The notes under the pieces are model-generated. The model was not told the origin of the DNA. It ran no database searches and worked only from the letters and a program-made list of their open reading frames with translations. A DNA stretch of 64,000 nucleotides from Tellurirhabdus rosea (GTDB taxonomy: Bacteria; Bacteroidota; Bacteroidia; Cytophagales; Spirosomataceae): contig NZ_CP111085.1 of the NCBI RefSeq assembly GCF_026278345.1, positions 4,412,501 through 4,476,500 of the forward strand, written 5' to 3'. A program made the position numbers and the translations under genes. Shown here one piece after another: positions 61,389 through 64,000 of the stretch; positions within the stretch are counted from its first letter, which is position 1; each line of letters begins with the position of its first letter.

Positions 61389-62729
61389 TTAAAACCGCTG
61401 TTTCTCCAGCTCACGGTGCTGAACCGGTTCCATGTTCGGAACAAGCTGGTGCAGGAGAATCAGCGCAATCAGGTAAGTCGAACTGGCGATCAGGAACAGC
61501 GGAAAATACCCGAAATGGACCCGGATCACGCCCGCGACCGCCGCCAGCACAATGCCGCCCACCGCCCCGAACATGCCGCCGATGCCCGTCACCGAAGCGA
61601 CGGCGTTTTTCGGAAACAGGTCTGACGCAAATGTATAAATGTTGGCCGCCCAGCCCTGGTGCGCCGCCGTAGCGAGCGAGATCAGGGCGATGGCCACGTA
61701 AAGACTGTTGGTGCGGGCCGCAAAGAAAATCGGTACCACGCAGAGGGCGCAGATGAGCAGGGTCGTTTTTCGCGCCCGGTTGACCGACCAGCCCAGGTGC
61801 ATGAGCTTGGACGACAGCCAGCCGAACAGCACGCTCCCGCCGTCCGAAACGATGTAAATGACCAGAAACGGCAGACCGATGCTTTGCAGGTCCAGTTTCT
61901 GGTCGAGCGACTCGCTGCTGTTGAAAAAGTCGGGGAGCCAGGTCAGGTAAAAGTACCAGATGGGGTCGGTCAGCAGCTTGCCGATCACAAATGCCCAGGT
62001 TTGCCGGAAGCCCAGCAGCCGCCACCACGAAAGCCGCTCTTCGGGAACATCATCGTCCTGGTCCTGCCGGATGTGCCGGAACTCCCGCTTTGTCAGCCGC
62101 GGGTGTTCCTCCGGGCGGCGGTAGGTCAGTAGCCAGACGATGAGCACCAGAAAGCCGAGCGAGCCGGTCGTGATGAACGAGAAACGCCAGCCGTACTGAA
62201 TGGTCATCCAGGGCACAACGGCGGCCGTGGCGATGACGCCCACGTTGGTGCCCGCGTTGAAGAGCCCGGCCGCAAAAGAGCGTTCCTTGCGGGGAAACCA
62301 CTCCGCCACGGATTTGATGGCCGAAGGGAAATTGCCCGCTTCGCCGATGCCCAGCATAAAACGGGTCAGGCTCAGGCCGCGCATCGAGCCGACAAAGGCG
62401 TTGAGCACCCCGGCCACGCTCCAGAGGCCGATGGAAATGGCAAAACCGCGCTTGGTGCCCACCCGGTCGATGAGCCAGCCGGTTAGCACAAACCCCAGCG
62501 CATAGGCAATCTTGAACGCCGTATCGACATAGCTGTACTGAATCCGGAAGTCGTCCAGATCCGCCTGGGTGAGCGGACGTCCCGCCGGAATCCCCAGCAT
62601 GGCGCGCCGGAACTCCTCATCAATCATCGTAAACGACAGCACCTGCCGGTCGATGTAGTTGATGGTAGTGGCGAAAAAAAGGAGCAGAACGATGCGCCAG
62701 CGAAAATTTCCGGTAGGGGTAAGAGACAT
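61389..62729 (-). CDS. MFS transporter, hexuronate/anion:cation symporter family
   Basis: 446 residues from ATG 62729. Twelve helices of the major facilitator superfamily; the N-terminal signature RIVLLLFFATTINYIDRQVLS and VLTGWLIDRVGTKRGFAIS, LGIGEAGNFPSAIKSVAEWFPRKERSFAAGLFNAGTNVG mark the ACS family (ExuT-like). It probably imports glucuronate or galacturonate. It lies between the small unknown gene and uxaB on the same strand. Confidence 0.9.
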   Translation of the reverse strand: MSLTPTGNFRWRIVLLLFFATTINYIDRQVLSFTMIDEEFRRAMLGIPAGRPLTQADLDDFRIQYSYVDTAFKIAYALGFVLTGWLIDRVGTKRGFAISIGLWSVAGVLNAFVGSMRGLSLTRFMLGIGEAGNFPSAIKSVAEWFPRKERSFAAGLFNAGTNVGVIATAAVVPWMTIQYGWRFSFITTGSLGFLVLIVWLLTYRRPEEHPRLTKREFRHIRQDQDDDVPEERLSWWRLLGFRQTWAFVIGKLLTDPIWYFYLTWLPDFFNSSESLDQKLDLQSIGLPFLVIYIVSDGGSVLFGWLSSKLMHLGWSVNRARKTTLLICALCVVPIFFAARTNSLYVAIALISLATAAHQGWAANIYTFASDLFPKNAVASVTGIGGMFGAVGGIVLAAVAGVIRVHFGYFPLFLIASSTYLIALILLHQLVPNMEPVQHRELEKQRF

Positions 62730-62815
62730 GCCGATAGGGGCTAATACTACTGCCAGAAAGCAGCACCGGGGCAAAACCTACCGCTTCCGTAGTCTTATTT
62801 CAGGACAAGGCGAAG

Positions 62816-62861
62816 GAAAAAGGGCGGCGGGTTTGGAGCCGGATGGCAGAATCCCGCCGCC
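62816..62861 (-). terminator. GC-rich terminator behind the 93-residue gene
   Basis: GGCGGCGGG (62823-62831) pairs with CCCGCCGCC (62853-62861); on the minus strand CTTTTTCC follows. It separates the small gene from the transporter gene. Confidence 0.6.
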
Positions 62862-62865
62862 GGAA

Positions 62866-63147
62866 TCAGAAGTGAACATCCCGGATAACCCGGATCGGAA
62901 TGACGTTGCCGCCTTTCAGCAGCACATAGTCGTCAAGTACGGCCCAGATGGTTGCTTCGACGGTCCGCAGACCGTCCACCGTATCGAAAAACAGTACCAC
63001 TTTCTGTTTTTCAAGATTGCCCAGCGCCAGCGCCTTTTGCAGATTCTGCAACCGCTGCGCCCGCGCGGCATCGCCCGGAAGGACCTCGTAAGCCGGAAAC
63101 CGGAGGAGGCCAACCGTTTCTTTGGGTATGGTAAGGGCTTCCATCAT
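62866..63147 (-). CDS. Small protein of unknown function in the hexuronate cluster
   Basis: 93 residues, no signal peptide or membrane segment. A helical N-terminus (ARAQRLQNLQKALALGNLEKQKVVLFFDTVDG) leads to a beta-rich end (RTVEATIWAVLDDYVLLKGGNVIPIRVIRDVHF) that could be a small barrel. I do not recognise a family. It is divergent from uxuA with about 200 nt between, which should hold both promoters; no exact TAnnTTTG was found there. Confidence 0.65.
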   Translation of the reverse strand: MMEALTIPKETVGLLRFPAYEVLPGDAARAQRLQNLQKALALGNLEKQKVVLFFDTVDGLRTVEATIWAVLDDYVLLKGGNVIPIRVIRDVHF

Positions 63148-63345
63148 TGCGATTGGGTGTAAAGTAAAACATTATATCTTGAAAGCTTTACTTTTATTGA
63201 ATTAACGAAAGGAAGGATTGGATTGTTTTCAACCGAAGGGGTAAAATTTCGGACTCCGTCTCTTTGCCGAATGTATCCGGACTCCGGTCCGCAAGTAGTA
63301 AACCCCCAAACGGATCATCGATCCGCCTTACCGAGCGTAACAAAC

Positions 63346-64000
63346 ATGGCATTGGAGCAAACCTGGCGGTGGTTTGGCGATAAGGACCCGGTCAGTCTGT
63401 CGGATGTACGACAGGCGGGCGCTACGGGCGTCGTCACGGCCCTGCACCACCTTCCCAACGGAGTTGTCTGGACAAAAGAAGAGATCACCCGCCGCAAAGC
63501 CCAAATCGAGGCCGCCGGGCTGACCTGGTCGGTCGTGGAAAGCATTCCGGTTCACGAAAACATCAAAACCCGTTCGGGCAATTACCAGCAGCTGATTCAG
63601 CATTATCAGGAATCGATTGCTAACCTCGGCGCCTGCGGCATTGATACGGTCTGTTATAATTTCATGCCCGTTCTCGACTGGACCCGCACCGATCTGGATT
63701 ATCCCATGCCCGACGGCTCGACGGGGCTGCGGTTCGACATGAACGAATTTGCCGCCTTCGAACTGTTCATCCTCAAACGGCCCGGTGCGGAAGCGCATTA
63801 CTCGCCCGACCGGATTGCCAAAGCCAAAGCCTGTTTTGAGGCGCTGGACGAGGATTCGGCCCGACGGCTGACCCGGACGATCATCGCGGGGCTGCCCGGT
63901 TCGGAGGAAAGTTATACGGTCGAACAGTTTCAGGAGGCGCTGGATACCTACCAGCACGTGGGCGATCCGGAACTGCGCCAGAACCTGTACGCGTTTCTGC
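63346..64000 (+). CDS. uxuA: Mannonate dehydratase (3'-partial)
   Basis: The frame from ATG 63346 runs off the right edge after 218 codons. It starts [20 protein letters not shown] and continues [49 protein letters not shown], which is the N-terminal half of UxuA (TIM barrel, normally about 390 residues). UxuA dehydrates D-mannonate to 2-keto-3-deoxygluconate in glucuronate catabolism. Together with uxaB and the MFS transporter it shows that hexuronates are used. Confidence 0.95.
   Translation, partial: MALEQTWRWFGDKDPVSLSDVRQAGATGVVTALHHLPNGVVWTKEEITRRKAQIEAAGLTWSVVESIPVHENIKTRSGNYQQLIQHYQESIANLGACGIDTVCYNFMPVLDWTRTDLDYPMPDGSTGLRFDMNEFAAFELFILKRPGAEAHYSPDRIAKAKACFEALDEDSARRLTRTIIAGLPGSEESYTVEQFQEALDTYQHVGDPELRQNLYAFL

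Noticed and set aside
63328-63957. Minus-strand open frame opposite the right edge
   Set aside because: The plus strand encodes the N-terminal half of UxuA with clear conserved motifs.
1-64000. tRNA, rRNA, riboswitch, phage, or integrase signals
   Set aside because: I looked for tRNA-like cloverleaf sequence, rRNA motifs and integrase/transposase proteins and found none; intergenic gaps are all under 300 nt. A tRNA search programme could still find something I missed.

Overview
The window is bacterial chromosome, GC-rich in genes and AT-rich between them, and very probably from a Bacteroidota of the order Cytophagales (a Spirosoma/Larkinella-like lineage is my best guess; this rests on gene content only). 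The reasons are a giant SprA-type translocon gene, a GldF-type gliding/secretion ABC permease, a secreted enzyme with a type IX secretion (T9SS) C-terminal sorting domain, DUF4199 proteins, LytS/LytTR signalling, and Bacteroidota-style promoters (TAnnTTTG at -7) with few Shine-Dalgarno sequences.

Layout. 1-5.4 kb: the 3' part of an AddB-like nuclease gene and a secreted SGNH esterase carrying a T9SS sorting domain. 5.6-10 kb: a two-gene RND efflux operon. 10-18.3 kb: a PQQ-type sugar dehydrogenase, a small outer-membrane barrel, a frameshifted glyoxalase-family gene, a large PmoA/propeller/HEAT/cytochrome c fusion and a ceramidase-like enzyme. 18.4-19.3 kb: a HigBA toxin-antitoxin module with a clear operator palindrome. 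19.3-21.6 kb: a signal-peptide-bearing MTA/SAH nucleosidase beside a purine permease. 22-24.3 kb: a LytS-like kinase and LytTR regulator. 24.3-36.8 kb: mostly single genes (DPP-IV peptidase, SUI1 factor, POT transporter, pckA, M23 peptidase, TetR regulator, OmpA lipoprotein, P-loop kinase, zinc metalloprotease, TM2 protein). 36.8-39.6 kb: a tightly overlapping minus-strand envelope operon (LolA-like, secreted YidD-like, two related TPR/membrane proteins). 39.8-46.2 kb: TonB-C-like protein, mdh, YkvA, tatA, gatA, LysM transglycosylase, ruvA. 46.4-58.1 kb: sprA, gcvH, a dihydroorotase homologue without its metal HxH motif, two DUF4199 genes, gldF and vanZ. 58.2-59.5 kb: a TPR protein. 59.8-64 kb: a hexuronate catabolism cluster (uxaB, MFS transporter, small unknown, divergent uxuA cut by the window end).

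The strongest unexplained signal is a set of long, near-perfect inverted repeats placed right behind stop codons. Their outer arms are built from 4- or 7-nt repeat units, and four of them share a GC-rich core. Other points worth a second look are the secreted YidD-like gene in an operon with a 56-nt dual-coding overlap, the apparent periplasmic purine-salvage pair, and the dihydroorotase homologue that has lost metal ligands. I see no rRNA, tRNA, CRISPR, insertion sequence or prophage. No gene-free stretch exceeds 300 bases.
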